A stretch of DNA of 64,000 nucleotides, taken from the NCBI RefSeq assembly GCF_000426365.1, contig NZ_AUFF01000003.1, positions 310,001-374,000 of the forward strand. The letters run 5' to 3'. Below the pieces are notes generated by a model. That model was not told where the DNA came from. It did not search any database and saw only the letters and a program-made list of their open reading frames with translations. Made by a program: the position numbers and the translations under genes. This document shows, piece by piece, positions 53,391-62,134 of the stretch. Every line of letters begins with the position of its first letter. Position 1 is the stretch's first letter. Origin of the DNA: Arenimonas composti TR7-09 = DSM 18010. GTDB lineage: Bacteria; Pseudomonadota; Gammaproteobacteria; Xanthomonadales; Xanthomonadaceae.

Positions 53391-55784
53391 ATGGAGCGGC
53401 GAATGTCGGCATCGGCGCCAGGGCCGCACGCGGCCGCACCCACGCTTGCCTCGCGCCCGCTGCCCGAACGGGTGCGGACGCTGCTGGGCAACGTGCTGGA
53501 GCGCACGTCCGAGGAAATGGAGCGGACCCTCGTCGCGGTCCTCGACGAGTTCGAACAGCAGCTGTTCCGGCACGCCGAGCAGGCCCGCAGCAATTCCGTG
53601 CAGGTGCGCTGGCTGGAAGCGCAGCGGCTGGTCAAGCGCACCCGCCCGGATCTGGTGCCGCGCTTCCTGGTCGCGCTCGAGGCCGAGCTCGCCTGCATCC
53701 GCGACACGCCCGGCAGCCGCACCAGCACCGGCGGCTTCCGCCTGAGCCATACCGAACTTGCCCTGGTCGAGAACCTCGACCTCGACGAAGCGACGGTGAT
53801 GACCGAGATCGCCGGCCGCACCGAGGTCCGCAACAGCCTGCCGCTCTACCTGCTCGGGCAGCGCTTCGGCGTGCTCGCCGGCCGCCCGGCTTTCGATGCC
53901 GAGAACCTGCCGGTCGGCCCGCAGGCGCTGTGCCGCATGCTGCGCCAGGCGTCCGACTGCCTGCAGCTGCAGACCGAACACCGGCTGCTGATGTTCCGCA
54001 TCTTCGACCGCCACCTGGTGCCGCTGTACGGCCCCTACGTGGAGGCCGTGAACAGCATGCTGTCGCGCAACGGCGTGCTGCCGAACCTGCACTACGTGCC
54101 GGTGCGCGCGCGGCCGACCGGCCAGGGCGCCGCGCTGCCGCGCTCGGCGCGCGGTGACGACGGGCGCCCGGCCCGCCGCGGCAACGAGTCCGCCGACGCC
54201 GGCGGCGCCGCCGGCAACGACGGCGGCTCGCCGCGGCAGGCAGGCGGCGGTGGCGACGCGCCGGCCGGGGCCGAGGCCGCCGGGGCCGCCGCGCGCGCGG
54301 CGATCGGCGCCGCGAACGCGCTGCGCGACGCCGCCAACGACGCCTTCCAGCAGATGCGCCACCTGCTCGCCGGCCGCCGGCAGCTGCTCGGCAAGCTCGG
54401 CGGTGGCGGGGCGCGCCCGGACCCCGGCAATTCGGTCACCGTCAGCACCGCCGAGGTGCAGTACGTGCTCGGCAACCTGCAGCACAGCCTGAAGCCGACG
54501 GTGATGGCCAACGGCAAGCCGGTGGCGCGCACGGTCAACCACCTCAAGCAGGACCTGCTGGCGCAGCTGCGCACCGCCCTGCCCGGCGACAAGGCACCGG
54601 CGCTCGCCGAAGAGGACGGCGACGCGATCGACCTCGTCGGCATGCTGTTCGACCACATCATGAAGGACGTGCGGCCGAGCAGTCCGGCCTCGAGCCTGCT
54701 CGCGAAGCTGCAGGTGCCGCTGCTGCGCGTGGCGCTGCAGGACAAGGCCTTCTTCACCCGGCCGCAGCACCCGGCCCGGCAGATGCTCAATGCGATCGCC
54801 GAGACCGGCGCCTACTGGCTCGGCGAGGACGATGCCGACCAGCAGCTGGTCGGCAAGATGAACGCCGTCGTCGACCGCACCGTGCGCGACTTCGACGGCG
54901 ACCTGTCGCTGTTCTCGAACCTGCTCGAGGACCTGAGCTCGCACCTGCAGACGATCTCGCGCAAGGCCGAGGTCGCCGAGAAGCGGCACGTCGAGGCGGC
55001 CCGCGGCAAGGAGAAGCTGGCGCTCGCCCGCGACCGCGCGTCCGAGGTCGTCGAGGGCATGCTCGGCCGCCAGGAACTGCCGCGCTTCACCCACACCCTG
55101 CTCAGCCAGGCCTGGACCGACGTGATGGCGCTGACCGCGCTGCGCCAGGGCGAGGATTCCGCCGCCTGGGCGCACCAGCTCGCGGTCGCCGAGCGGCTGA
55201 TCCAGGTCGCGCAGTCGCCGCCCGGGATCACCCTGACGACCGAACAGGCCCAGGCGCTGCGGCAGGAAGTGCTCGCCTCGCTGTCGCAGGTCGGTTACCA
55301 CGAGGAGGAAGCCGCGGCGATCGCCCAGCGCCTCGTCGAACCGCAGACGCTCGCCGACGACGATTCGGCCGCCAGCCGCACCGAGATGACGCTGCGCATG
55401 AAATCGCGCGCCCGCCTCGGCGAGGAGATGGAACCCGGCCAGCGCGCGAAGATCCCGCTGTCGACGGAGGAACAGGCGCGGCTCGAGCAGATCAAGCACC
55501 TGCCGTTCGGCACCTGGTTCGAGTTCACGCTGAACCAGCAGGGCGACAAGGTGCGCCGGCGGCTGTCGTGGTTCTCCACCGTCACCGGCCACATGCTGTT
55601 CGTGAACCATCGCGGCCAGAAGGTCGGCGAGTACACGCTCGAGAGCCTGGCGCGGCTGATGGCGCAGAACCAGGCGAAGCTCGTCGAGGAGGAGAAGGGC
55701 ACGATGATCGACCGCGCATGGTCGACGGTGATGAATGCGCTGCGCACCTTCGCCGGACAGTCCCCGGCCGGGAATCCGCAATGA
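53391..55784 (+). CDS. DUF1631-family protein with C-terminal PilZ-like module
   Basis: The 797-residue cytoplasmic protein matches the DUF1631 family, sometimes misannotated as thymidine phosphorylase. The N-terminal helical region (residues 1-240) is separated by a Gly/Ala-rich linker (about 245-305) from a central helical body. A C-terminal beta module follows (GTWFEFTLNQQGDKVRRRL and HMLFVNHRGQKVGEY, about 695-750) that resembles PilZ-type strands. The start at 53391 has AGGGGAA upstream; ATG 53403 is an alternative. Its stop overlaps the PilZ gene ATG by 4 nt. Function unknown; a c-di-GMP link is inferred from the neighbours. Confidence 0.8.
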   Translation: MERRMSASAPGPHAAAPTLASRPLPERVRTLLGNVLERTSEEMERTLVAVLDEFEQQLFRHAEQARSNSVQVRWLEAQRLVKRTRPDLVPRFLVALEAELACIRDTPGSRTSTGGFRLSHTELALVENLDLDEATVMTEIAGRTEVRNSLPLYLLGQRFGVLAGRPAFDAENLPVGPQALCRMLRQASDCLQLQTEHRLLMFRIFDRHLVPLYGPYVEAVNSMLSRNGVLPNLHYVPVRARPTGQGAALPRSARGDDGRPARRGNESADAGGAAGNDGGSPRQAGGGGDAPAGAEAAGAAARAAIGAANALRDAANDAFQQMRHLLAGRRQLLGKLGGGGARPDPGNSVTVSTAEVQYVLGNLQHSLKPTVMANGKPVARTVNHLKQDLLAQLRTALPGDKAPALAEEDGDAIDLVGMLFDHIMKDVRPSSPASSLLAKLQVPLLRVALQDKAFFTRPQHPARQMLNAIAETGAYWLGEDDADQQLVGKMNAVVDRTVRDFDGDLSLFSNLLEDLSSHLQTISRKAEVAEKRHVEAARGKEKLALARDRASEVVEGMLGRQELPRFTHTLLSQAWTDVMALTALRQGEDSAAWAHQLAVAERLIQVAQSPPGITLTTEQAQALRQEVLASLSQVGYHEEEAAAIAQRLVEPQTLADDDSAASRTEMTLRMKSRARLGEEMEPGQRAKIPLSTEEQARLEQIKHLPFGTWFEFTLNQQGDKVRRRLSWFSTVTGHMLFVNHRGQKVGEYTLESLARLMAQNQAKLVEEEKGTMIDRAWSTVMNALRTFAGQSPAGNPQ

Positions 55785-56137
55785 GCACGCCGCCGAACGA
55801 ACTCCGCCGCGCGAAGCGGCGCAAGGTCGACGCGATCGACGTCACCGACACGATGACCGGCCAGGTCGTCGGTCACCTGAGCAACCTCTCCGAGACCGGC
55901 ATGCTGCTGATCCTCGGCGAGAAGCTGGTCAGCGACGCGCTCTACCAGATGCGCTTCGCGCTGCCGCGCCCCGACGGCCAGCTGCGCGAGGTCGAGGTCG
56001 GCGCGCACGAACTGTGGAACGACGAGGCGTCGGCGCCGGGCCAGGTCTGGACCGGCTTCCGCTTCATCGACGTGTCCCCGGAGGACGTCGCCTTCATCCG
56101 CGAGTGGGTGGATGCGCCCGGCAGCCAGTACGTCTAG
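55781..56137 (+). CDS. PilZ-domain protein (c-di-GMP receptor)
   Basis: The 118-residue single-domain PilZ protein has an RAKRR arginine motif (RxxxR, about residues 10-14) and NLSETGML (NxSxxG, about 34-41), the two loops that grip c-di-GMP. Both are intact, so binding is expected. It is translationally coupled to the DUF1631 gene upstream and overlapped by the apbE start downstream (26 nt). It may be the sensor or regulator of the DUF1631 protein. Confidence 0.87.
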   Translation: MSTPPNELRRAKRRKVDAIDVTDTMTGQVVGHLSNLSETGMLLILGEKLVSDALYQMRFALPRPDGQLREVEVGAHELWNDEASAPGQVWTGFRFIDVSPEDVAFIREWVDAPGSQYV

Positions 56138-57197
56138 GCGCCTGATCGCGGCGGCGGCGCTGCTGGCGGCACTGGCCGGGTGCCGGTCGGGGACGCCGGC
56201 ACTGGCCGAGGAGTTCGAGGCCTTCGACGGCCACATCCGCGTCGAGATCCACGGCGACCCGGCGACCGCCCGCGCCGCCTTCGACGAGCTCGCCGCTGCG
56301 CTGCGCCACGACAGCGCCGAATGGCATGCCTGGCAGCCCTCGCCGGTCACCGCGATCAACGCCGCCCTCGCCGCCGGCGAAACCGCGCAGGCGACGCCGT
56401 CGGTCGCTGCGCTGCTGCAGCGGGCGAAGCCGCTCGTCGAAGCCAGCGAGGGCCTGTTCGACCCGGGCGTCGGCGGCCTGATCGCCGCCTGGGGCTTCCA
56501 CACGACCACGTTCCCGGTGGTGTCGCCACCGCCGACCCGGCGCTGGATCGACCGCTGGCTGGCGCAGCGGCCGTCGCTGGCGCAGCTGCAGGTCGAGGGC
56601 TTCGCGCTGCGCAGCGACAACCCGCAGCTGCAGCTCGACTTCGGCGCGATGGCCGAGGGCATGGCGGCCGAACGCGCAGTGGCGATCCTGCGCCGGCACG
56701 GCGTCGCCGAAGCGCGGGTCGCCTTCGGCAGCGGCGACGGCATCGTGCTCGGCCACGGCCCCGGCCGGCCCTGGACGGTGGCGCTGCGCGACCCGTTCGG
56801 CGGCACCCTCGGCGAGGCGATGCTGGAGGACGGCGAGGCGATCTTCAGCACCGGGAATTTCAGCAAGTTCCGCCCCTCCGCGAGCGGCACCCGCTGGCCG
56901 CACATTCTCGACCCGCGCACCGGCCACCCGGCGCGCGGCGCGGCGGCGGTCGTCGTGATCGACAACGACCCGGTGCGCGCCGATGCCGCCGCCACCGCGC
57001 TCTACGTCGCCGGGCCCTCGGGCTTCGAGGCCACGGCACGGGCGATGCGGGTCGGTTGTGCGCTGCTGCTCACCGACGAGAACGAAATCCTCGTCACCGC
57101 CGCGCTGGTCCCGCGCCTTCGCCTCCAGCGCGATCCCGTCCCCCTCGGGCCCCCGATCGACCTCGGACCTTCATGCTCCGCTGTGGCCTCGCGCTGA
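56112..57197 (+). CDS. apbE: FAD:protein FMN transferase (ApbE family), lipoprotein
   Basis: The 361-residue protein has a lipoprotein signal (LAALAGC, Cys near residue 23), so it sits on the periplasmic side. Family pieces are EASEGLFDPGVGGLIAAWGF, LDFGAMAEGMAAERAV, HILDPRTGHPARG and IDNDPVRADAAATALY with the metal-binding Asp. ApbE links FMN to Thr in Nqr/Rnf and other flavoproteins. The Gly-Asp-Gly region (FGSGDGIVLG) replaces the usual Gly-Asn form, a mild divergence. The start overlaps the PilZ gene by 26 nt; a later in-frame start is possible but would lose the lipobox. Confidence 0.85.
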   Translation: MRPAASTSRRLIAAAALLAALAGCRSGTPALAEEFEAFDGHIRVEIHGDPATARAAFDELAAALRHDSAEWHAWQPSPVTAINAALAAGETAQATPSVAALLQRAKPLVEASEGLFDPGVGGLIAAWGFHTTTFPVVSPPPTRRWIDRWLAQRPSLAQLQVEGFALRSDNPQLQLDFGAMAEGMAAERAVAILRRHGVAEARVAFGSGDGIVLGHGPGRPWTVALRDPFGGTLGEAMLEDGEAIFSTGNFSKFRPSASGTRWPHILDPRTGHPARGAAAVVVIDNDPVRADAAATALYVAGPSGFEATARAMRVGCALLLTDENEILVTAALVPRLRLQRDPVPLGPPIDLGPSCSAVASR

Positions 57198-57224
57198 TTC
57201 TTCCTCGCTGGCGGACGGCACCGC

Positions 57225-57287
57225 GCTGAAGGGGTGCCCCGCGCCTCACACAAGGCCTTTACGTTCGGCGCGGGGCACCCCTTCAGC
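57225..57287 (+). ncRNA. Perfect 21-bp hairpin of the left module
   Basis: Arms 57225-57245 and 57267-57287 are perfect complements with a 21-nt loop, starting 28 nt after the apbE stop. It could act as a terminator or 3'-end stabiliser. Confidence 0.7.
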
Positions 57288-57430
57288 ACGCCGCCGCCGC
57301 GACGGGGTCATCGCGGTTCCGCAGACGGTTCTTCGGCGCGCGGGCCACGCCGGCGGGTGCGTTTCCGCCGCGTTCGCGGACAGGCGCCATTCGCGGCGAC
57401 CGGCGACAACGCGTCGCACCGATCTACCGA

Positions 57431-57477
57431 TCCGGGCGCGCACCTGAAGTGCGCAGGTTCTGCCTGCGTGGTGGCCG
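57431..57477 (+). repeat. 47-nt invariant core, left copy
   Basis: Identical over 47 nt to the reverse complement of 57734-57780, although the remainder of the modules has diverged. It begins TCCGGGCGCG and ends GTGGCCG. Confidence 0.85.
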
Positions 57478-57733
57478 CGGGAAATCGGCTGCGGAATTCG
57501 GCGGCGCCGGACGAGGCGGGGTGGACGCGAAGATAAGAGCGAAAGCGGGCCGATGCTTCTGCGCGTCGCGTATGAGTAGCGAAGCCATACGCGCGCGGAC
57601 AGCCTGCGCTCGAGCGGCAAACGAAACGCCGTCGCAGAACCGCGATTTCGCGGTCCACGGCATGCGCTTTCGATGAGGTCGCGGTCACGGCGGCGTTATG
57701 GCCGCAGCGCCACCACTCGCATCCGGTTTCCCA

Positions 57734-57780
57734 CGGCCACCACGCAGGCAGAACCTGCGCACTTCAGGTGCGCGCCCGGA
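57734..57780 (-). repeat. 47-nt invariant core, right copy
   Basis: The reverse complement of 57431-57477 without mismatch. It lies at the inner end of the right module. Confidence 0.85.
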
Positions 57781-57920
57781 ACGGCCGCTCGGATCGCGCA
57801 CACGTGTCCGGTCGCCACGCACGGGGCGTGTCCGCAGACGCGCAGGCAACGCACCCGCCGCCGTCGCGCGCGCGCCGAGGGCGCGGACTGCGGAACCGCG
57901 ACGAATCCGTCGCGGCGGCG

Positions 57921-57991
57921 CCGCGCTGAAGGCAGGCCCCGCGCCGAACTTGAAAGCTGTGTGTGAGGCGCGGGGCCTGCCTTCAGCGCGG
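57921..57991 (-). ncRNA. Perfect 25-bp hairpin of the right module
   Basis: Arms 57921-57945 and 57967-57991 are perfect complements with a 21-nt loop, starting 44 nt after the stop of the GGDEF-EAL gene on the minus strand. Three base pairs differ from the left hairpin, each with a matching change in the other arm. Confidence 0.7.
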
Positions 57992-58035
57992 TGCCGACCG
58001 CCGACCACCGAACGCCGACCGCCGACCCGGAACAG

Positions 58036-60684
58036 TCACGGCCCGAAGCACGCCGCCCGTTCCGGTTTGTGGATGGCGAAGCCCTGGGCGTAGTCGACGG
58101 AGAGCCCGCGGAGCAGGTCGCGGGCCTTGTCGTCGGCGACCCACTCGGCGATGACCTGCAGCCCCAGCTGGTGACCGATGTCGGTGACCGCGCGCACGAT
58201 CGAATAGCTGACCGGATCGTTCTCGAGGTTGCGGATGAAGCTGCCGTCGATCTTCAGGTAGTCGACCGGCAGGTTCTTCAGATAGCCGAAGGAGGCCATG
58301 CCCGAGCCGAAGTCGTCGAGCGAGAACCGGCAGCCGGCGCCGCGCAGGCGCTGCATGAAGGCGATCGCGCGGGTCATGTTGCTGACCGCCGCGGTCTCGG
58401 TGATCTCGAAGCAGATGCGGCTCGGCGGCACGTCGTATTCCTCGAGCCGCTGCAGCACGAAGTCGGCGAAGCTGTCGTCCTCGAAGGTCGGGCCCGACAG
58501 GTTGATCGCGCACAGCCGCGGCGGCTTGCCGGAAGCATGCAGGCGGCCGAAGTTCGCGAGCGTGGTGTCGACGACCCAGCGGTCGAGCAGCGGCATCAGG
58601 CCGAAGCGTTCGGCGGCCGGGATGAACGCGCCCGGCGGCACCATCGCGCCGGCCTCGTCGCGCATGCGGATCAGCATCTCCATGTGCACGCCGTCGGCGC
58701 CCTCGCGATGCCACAGCGGCGCGAGTTCCTGGTAATGCAGTTCGAAGCGGCCCTCTGACAGCGCCTCGCGCACCTTGCCGGCCCACTCCATCTCGCTGCG
58801 CCGGCGCGCGGTCTCGGAATCGGTATCGGAGAACACGTGCACGCGGTTGCGGCCGCGCTCCTTCGCCATGTAGCAGGCGGTGTCGGCCTGGGCGAGCACC
58901 TTGCGCAGGCTCAGGCCGGGGCCGTCGAGCAGCACGACGCCGACGCTGGCGGTGGTCGTGTAGTTGCGTTCCTCCCAGCCGAACACGAAGCCGTCGATCT
59001 CGACGCGGATGCGTTCGGCCAGCGCGGTCGCGCCCTCGGCGTCGATCGCCGGCACCAGCACCGCGAATTCGTCGCCACCGAGACGGGCGAGCGTCGCCGA
59101 CTCCGGCAGCACGCCGGTGATGATCGAGCCCAGCTGCGCCAGCAGCTGGTCGCCGGCGTAGTGGCCGGAGGTGTCGTTGACGAGCTTGAACTGGTCGAGG
59201 TCGAGGTAGATCAGTGCCCCCGGCGCGGCGCCGGCGTCGAGCGCGACGATCGCGCGGTGCAACCGGCGCTCGAACTCGCGCCGGTTCTCGAGCCCGGTCA
59301 GCACGTCGTGGCTCGACTGCCAACTGAGTTCCTCGCTGAGCACGCGCAGCTCGGTGGTGTCGTTGGCGACCGCGAGCAGGTGCGGGCGGCCGTCGAACTC
59401 GATGCGGGTCACCGACAGCGTCGCCCAGAACGGATCGGCGCCACCGCTGCCGCGCAGCGCGGCACTCTCGTTGACGAGGTCGCCGTCACCGCTGCCGAGC
59501 GCGCGCAGGCGTTCGCGCAGGTCGGCGTCCTCGACGATGTCGGCGAGCACGAGCTCGTCGCCGGTGTCGATCGCGAACCGGTCGCGGCAGGCCTGGTTCG
59601 CATACACCACGCGGCCGCTGGCGCTGTCGGCCAGCAGCACCAGCGCCGGCAGCAGGTCGTTGAGCGCGCGGAAACGCTCCTCGCTCTCGCGGAAGCGCGC
59701 CGACATGCCCTCGGCCAGGGCGAGCGCGCGCTGGCGGGTGCCGGCCATCGACCACACCAGCGCCGCGAGCAGGCCACTGCCGAGCAGGCCGAGCGCGAAG
59801 GTCAGCAGCGGCGACCAGCGGGTGTCGCCGCTGGCCAGGCGCGGCCAGGCCTCGATCCGCCAGTTGCGGGTGCCGTAGGCGATCTCGCGCACGAAAACCG
59901 TGCCGTCGTGATCGTGGTCGCCGACGTCCTCGCCGAACAGCACTTTCGGCGCCGCCTCGGTGACGTCGGTCACCCGCAGGTCGAAGGTCTCGCGGCTCTC
60001 GTCCGGCAGCGCGCCGGCGATCAGCGTGCTGACCCGGAACGACACGGCCAGCGAACCGATCTCGCGCGCCCGGCGCTCGCCGACGTCGCGCGGCAGCAGG
60101 CCGGCCGAGAACACCGGCAGCCGGATCGTGATGCCGTCGCGCGGGCCGGGCGCGTCGGCCCGCTGCACGAGGGCGAACGGCGCCGACATCACCGGGCGGT
60201 CGGCGTCGCGCGCGAACAGTGCCGCGGCCAGGTTCGCCGGCTGCCGGGCGACGTCGAAGCCGCGCAGCGATTCGTTTCCGGAGCGCGGTTCGAGCAACAC
60301 CGTCGGGTAATGCGGTTCGCCGTCTTCGCCGACTTGGCGGACCGCGTAGGCGACCGCCTGCAGGCTCGGGAACAGGTCGCGCGGGCGCAGGTTGGCGTAC
60401 ATCGCGCCGAACTCGTCCTCGGTGACGTCGTCGGAGGACAGGAACAGCGCCTGCAGCGAGCGCACCAGCAGACCGCAGGTTTCCAGCTGCGCGGCGAGCG
60501 CGTCGAAGGTGCGCTCGGCGACACGTTCCAGGCGCGCGTGCTCCTCGCGTTCGAGCGAGCGCGCGTGCAGGCCCGTGAGCACCGTGCTGAGCACCAGGCC
60601 CAGGGCGAACGCGACCGCGGCCCAGACCCACGCGGGCCAGCCGAGGAATCCGCGTTGTAGGCGCTGGTCGTGCTGCGGGGACAT
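58036..60684 (-). CDS. Membrane CHASE-GGDEF-EAL c-di-GMP signalling protein
   Basis: The 882-residue protein has a TM helix (about residues 17-38), a periplasmic CHASE-type sensor (about 50-290), a second TM (about 305-325) and a PAS-like segment (about 345-470). The GGDEF domain has the intact GGDEF motif near residue 536. The EAL domain reads HMEMLIRM in place of EAL (Glu669 kept) and has INLSGPTF, FEITETA, LDDFGSGM and LKIDGSF. The cyclase motif is complete. The phosphodiesterase keeps most metal residues with an EML variant like the EVLLRM seen in many hybrids, so activity is likely but unproven. The start at 60684 begins the TM segment; the upstream extension is unsupported. Confidence 0.88.
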   Translation of the reverse strand: MSPQHDQRLQRGFLGWPAWVWAAVAFALGLVLSTVLTGLHARSLEREEHARLERVAERTFDALAAQLETCGLLVRSLQALFLSSDDVTEDEFGAMYANLRPRDLFPSLQAVAYAVRQVGEDGEPHYPTVLLEPRSGNESLRGFDVARQPANLAAALFARDADRPVMSAPFALVQRADAPGPRDGITIRLPVFSAGLLPRDVGERRAREIGSLAVSFRVSTLIAGALPDESRETFDLRVTDVTEAAPKVLFGEDVGDHDHDGTVFVREIAYGTRNWRIEAWPRLASGDTRWSPLLTFALGLLGSGLLAALVWSMAGTRQRALALAEGMSARFRESEERFRALNDLLPALVLLADSASGRVVYANQACRDRFAIDTGDELVLADIVEDADLRERLRALGSGDGDLVNESAALRGSGGADPFWATLSVTRIEFDGRPHLLAVANDTTELRVLSEELSWQSSHDVLTGLENRREFERRLHRAIVALDAGAAPGALIYLDLDQFKLVNDTSGHYAGDQLLAQLGSIITGVLPESATLARLGGDEFAVLVPAIDAEGATALAERIRVEIDGFVFGWEERNYTTTASVGVVLLDGPGLSLRKVLAQADTACYMAKERGRNRVHVFSDTDSETARRRSEMEWAGKVREALSEGRFELHYQELAPLWHREGADGVHMEMLIRMRDEAGAMVPPGAFIPAAERFGLMPLLDRWVVDTTLANFGRLHASGKPPRLCAINLSGPTFEDDSFADFVLQRLEEYDVPPSRICFEITETAAVSNMTRAIAFMQRLRGAGCRFSLDDFGSGMASFGYLKNLPVDYLKIDGSFIRNLENDPVSYSIVRAVTDIGHQLGLQVIAEWVADDKARDLLRGLSVDYAQGFAIHKPERAACFGP

Positions 60685-60745
60685 GCGTTCTCTGCGCGGG
60701 GGGAGGGGTTTGCGGCAGAATCCGGACTTTCCGCGGAAGCTGCCG

Positions 60746-62050
60746 ATGAACGCCGAAACCAGTCTATATCGCGCCCACCTCGACACGATCAAGGCGCGCG
60801 CCGACGCGGCGCTGCAAAAAGGGGGATTCGATCACCTTCTGATCGCCTCCGGCGTGGAGAAATTCGAGTTTCTCGACGACCGGCCCTATCCCTTCCGCCC
60901 GAATCCGCAGTTCAAGGCCTGGCTGCCGCTGACGCGGCATCCGCAGTGCTGGATCGCCTACACGCCGGGACGCAAGCCGGTACTGGTGTATTTCCAGCCG
61001 GATGACTATTGGCACGTGCCGCCGAGCCCGCCTTCGGGTGTGTGGGTCGACGAATTCGACATCCGCGTCGTCAGCGATCCTGCGCAGGTCGCTCAGCACT
61101 TGCCCGCGAACGGACGCGCGGCGATCATCGGTGAAGCCGATGCCGCGGTGCCGGGTTTCGCGCCGAACGATCCGAGAACCGTCATCGACTACCTGCACTA
61201 CCAGCGCGCGTACAAGACGGCCTGGGAGCTCGAGCGCATGCGTGCCGCGCAGCGCCGCGCGGTGCCCGGCCACCTCGCCGCACGCGAAGCCTTCCTCGCC
61301 GGCGCCTCCGAGATGGCCATCCACGCGGAGTACCTGCGCGCGACCGGCCATACCGATCTCGACCTGCCTTACACCAACATCGTCTGCCTCAATGAACACG
61401 CGGCGGTGCTGCACTACCAGTACAAGGACGCCGCGGCGCCGACGCGCTCGCGCACGCTGCTGATCGACGCCGGCGCCGAGGTCGACGGCTACAACGCCGA
61501 CATCACCCGCACCTGGGGCGACGGCGACGAACGCTTCGAGCGCCTTGTCGCCGCGGTCGACGCCGAGCAGCAGGCGCTCTGCGGCCTGGTCCGCGCCGGC
61601 ACCGACTACCGCGAGCTGCATCTGCAGGCGCATCTGCGCCTCGGCAATGTGCTGCGCACGCTGGGCGTCGTCGACATGGATCCGGGCGACATGCTCGCGA
61701 CCGGCGTCACGTCGGTGTTCTTCCCGCACGGCCTCGGCCACCCGATCGGTCTGCAGGTGCACGACGTCGCCGGTTTCCAGGACGAGGACGGCCAGCTGAT
61801 CCCGCGCCCCGAGGGCCACCCCTACCTGCGCATGACCCGCACGCTGGCACCCGGCATGGTGGTGACGATCGAGCCCGGCCTGTACTTCATCCCGATGCTG
61901 CTCGCGCAGCTGCGCGAAACGCCGCAGGCGAAACACGTCGACTGGGACCTCGTCGAGCACTTCCTGCCTTTCGGCGGCGTGCGCATCGAGGACGAGGTGC
62001 ATTGCACCGACGGCGAACCCGAAAACCTCACCCGCGACGCCTTCGCCTGA
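60746..62050 (+). CDS. pepQ: Xaa-Pro dipeptidase
   Basis: The 434-residue cytoplasmic M24B metallopeptidase cleaves dipeptides with C-terminal proline. The metal ligands of the pita-bread fold are visible: LIDAGAEVDGYNADITRTW, FFPHGLGHPIGLQVHDVAG, the glutamate in TIEPGLYF and the last in GGVRIEDEVH. Length fits PepQ (E. coli about 443). The ATG at 60746 is used because the N-terminal domain starts there. It is divergent from the GGDEF-EAL gene. Confidence 0.93.
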   Translation: MNAETSLYRAHLDTIKARADAALQKGGFDHLLIASGVEKFEFLDDRPYPFRPNPQFKAWLPLTRHPQCWIAYTPGRKPVLVYFQPDDYWHVPPSPPSGVWVDEFDIRVVSDPAQVAQHLPANGRAAIIGEADAAVPGFAPNDPRTVIDYLHYQRAYKTAWELERMRAAQRRAVPGHLAAREAFLAGASEMAIHAEYLRATGHTDLDLPYTNIVCLNEHAAVLHYQYKDAAAPTRSRTLLIDAGAEVDGYNADITRTWGDGDERFERLVAAVDAEQQALCGLVRAGTDYRELHLQAHLRLGNVLRTLGVVDMDPGDMLATGVTSVFFPHGLGHPIGLQVHDVAGFQDEDGQLIPRPEGHPYLRMTRTLAPGMVVTIEPGLYFIPMLLAQLRETPQAKHVDWDLVEHFLPFGGVRIEDEVHCTDGEPENLTRDAFA

Positions 62051-62075
62051 CTCTCCGACCCCCACCCCCTCGCTC

Positions 62076-62100
62076 TGTAGGAGCGCCTTCAGGCGCGATC
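62076..62100 (+). repeat. REP-like palindromic repeat, copy 2
   Basis: TGTAGGAGCGCCTTCAGGC plus GCGATC: the same extragenic repeat as at 1592-1616 with the hairpin core changed to GCGCCT-TC-AGGCGC, so pairing is kept. It lies between convergent pepQ and the DUF1963 gene. Confidence 0.8.
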
Positions 62101-62134
62101 CCAAGCGATCACACGCAACCTGCCCAACCACCCC

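Larger units (their letters stand above)
57212..58000. repeat. Compound inverted repeat of two non-coding modules
   Basis: A left copy (57212-57490) and an inverted right copy (57721-58000) align almost without gaps across about 275 nt. Each copy begins with a long hairpin just after a convergent gene: apbE on the left, CHASE-GGDEF-EAL on the right. Each ends with the same 47-nt core. Between lie 230 nt with an 8-bp hairpin (57567-57593). No open frame spans either copy in a way consistent with a protein. The region fills the 838-bp gap and holds no supported gene. Confidence 0.85.

Noticed and set aside
57234-58008. Several 60-130 codon open frames inside the compound inverted repeat, some similar between the two copies
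   Set aside because: The similarity follows from the DNA repeat itself. Frames break between copies, are Arg-rich, lack ribosome sites, and exist on both strands.
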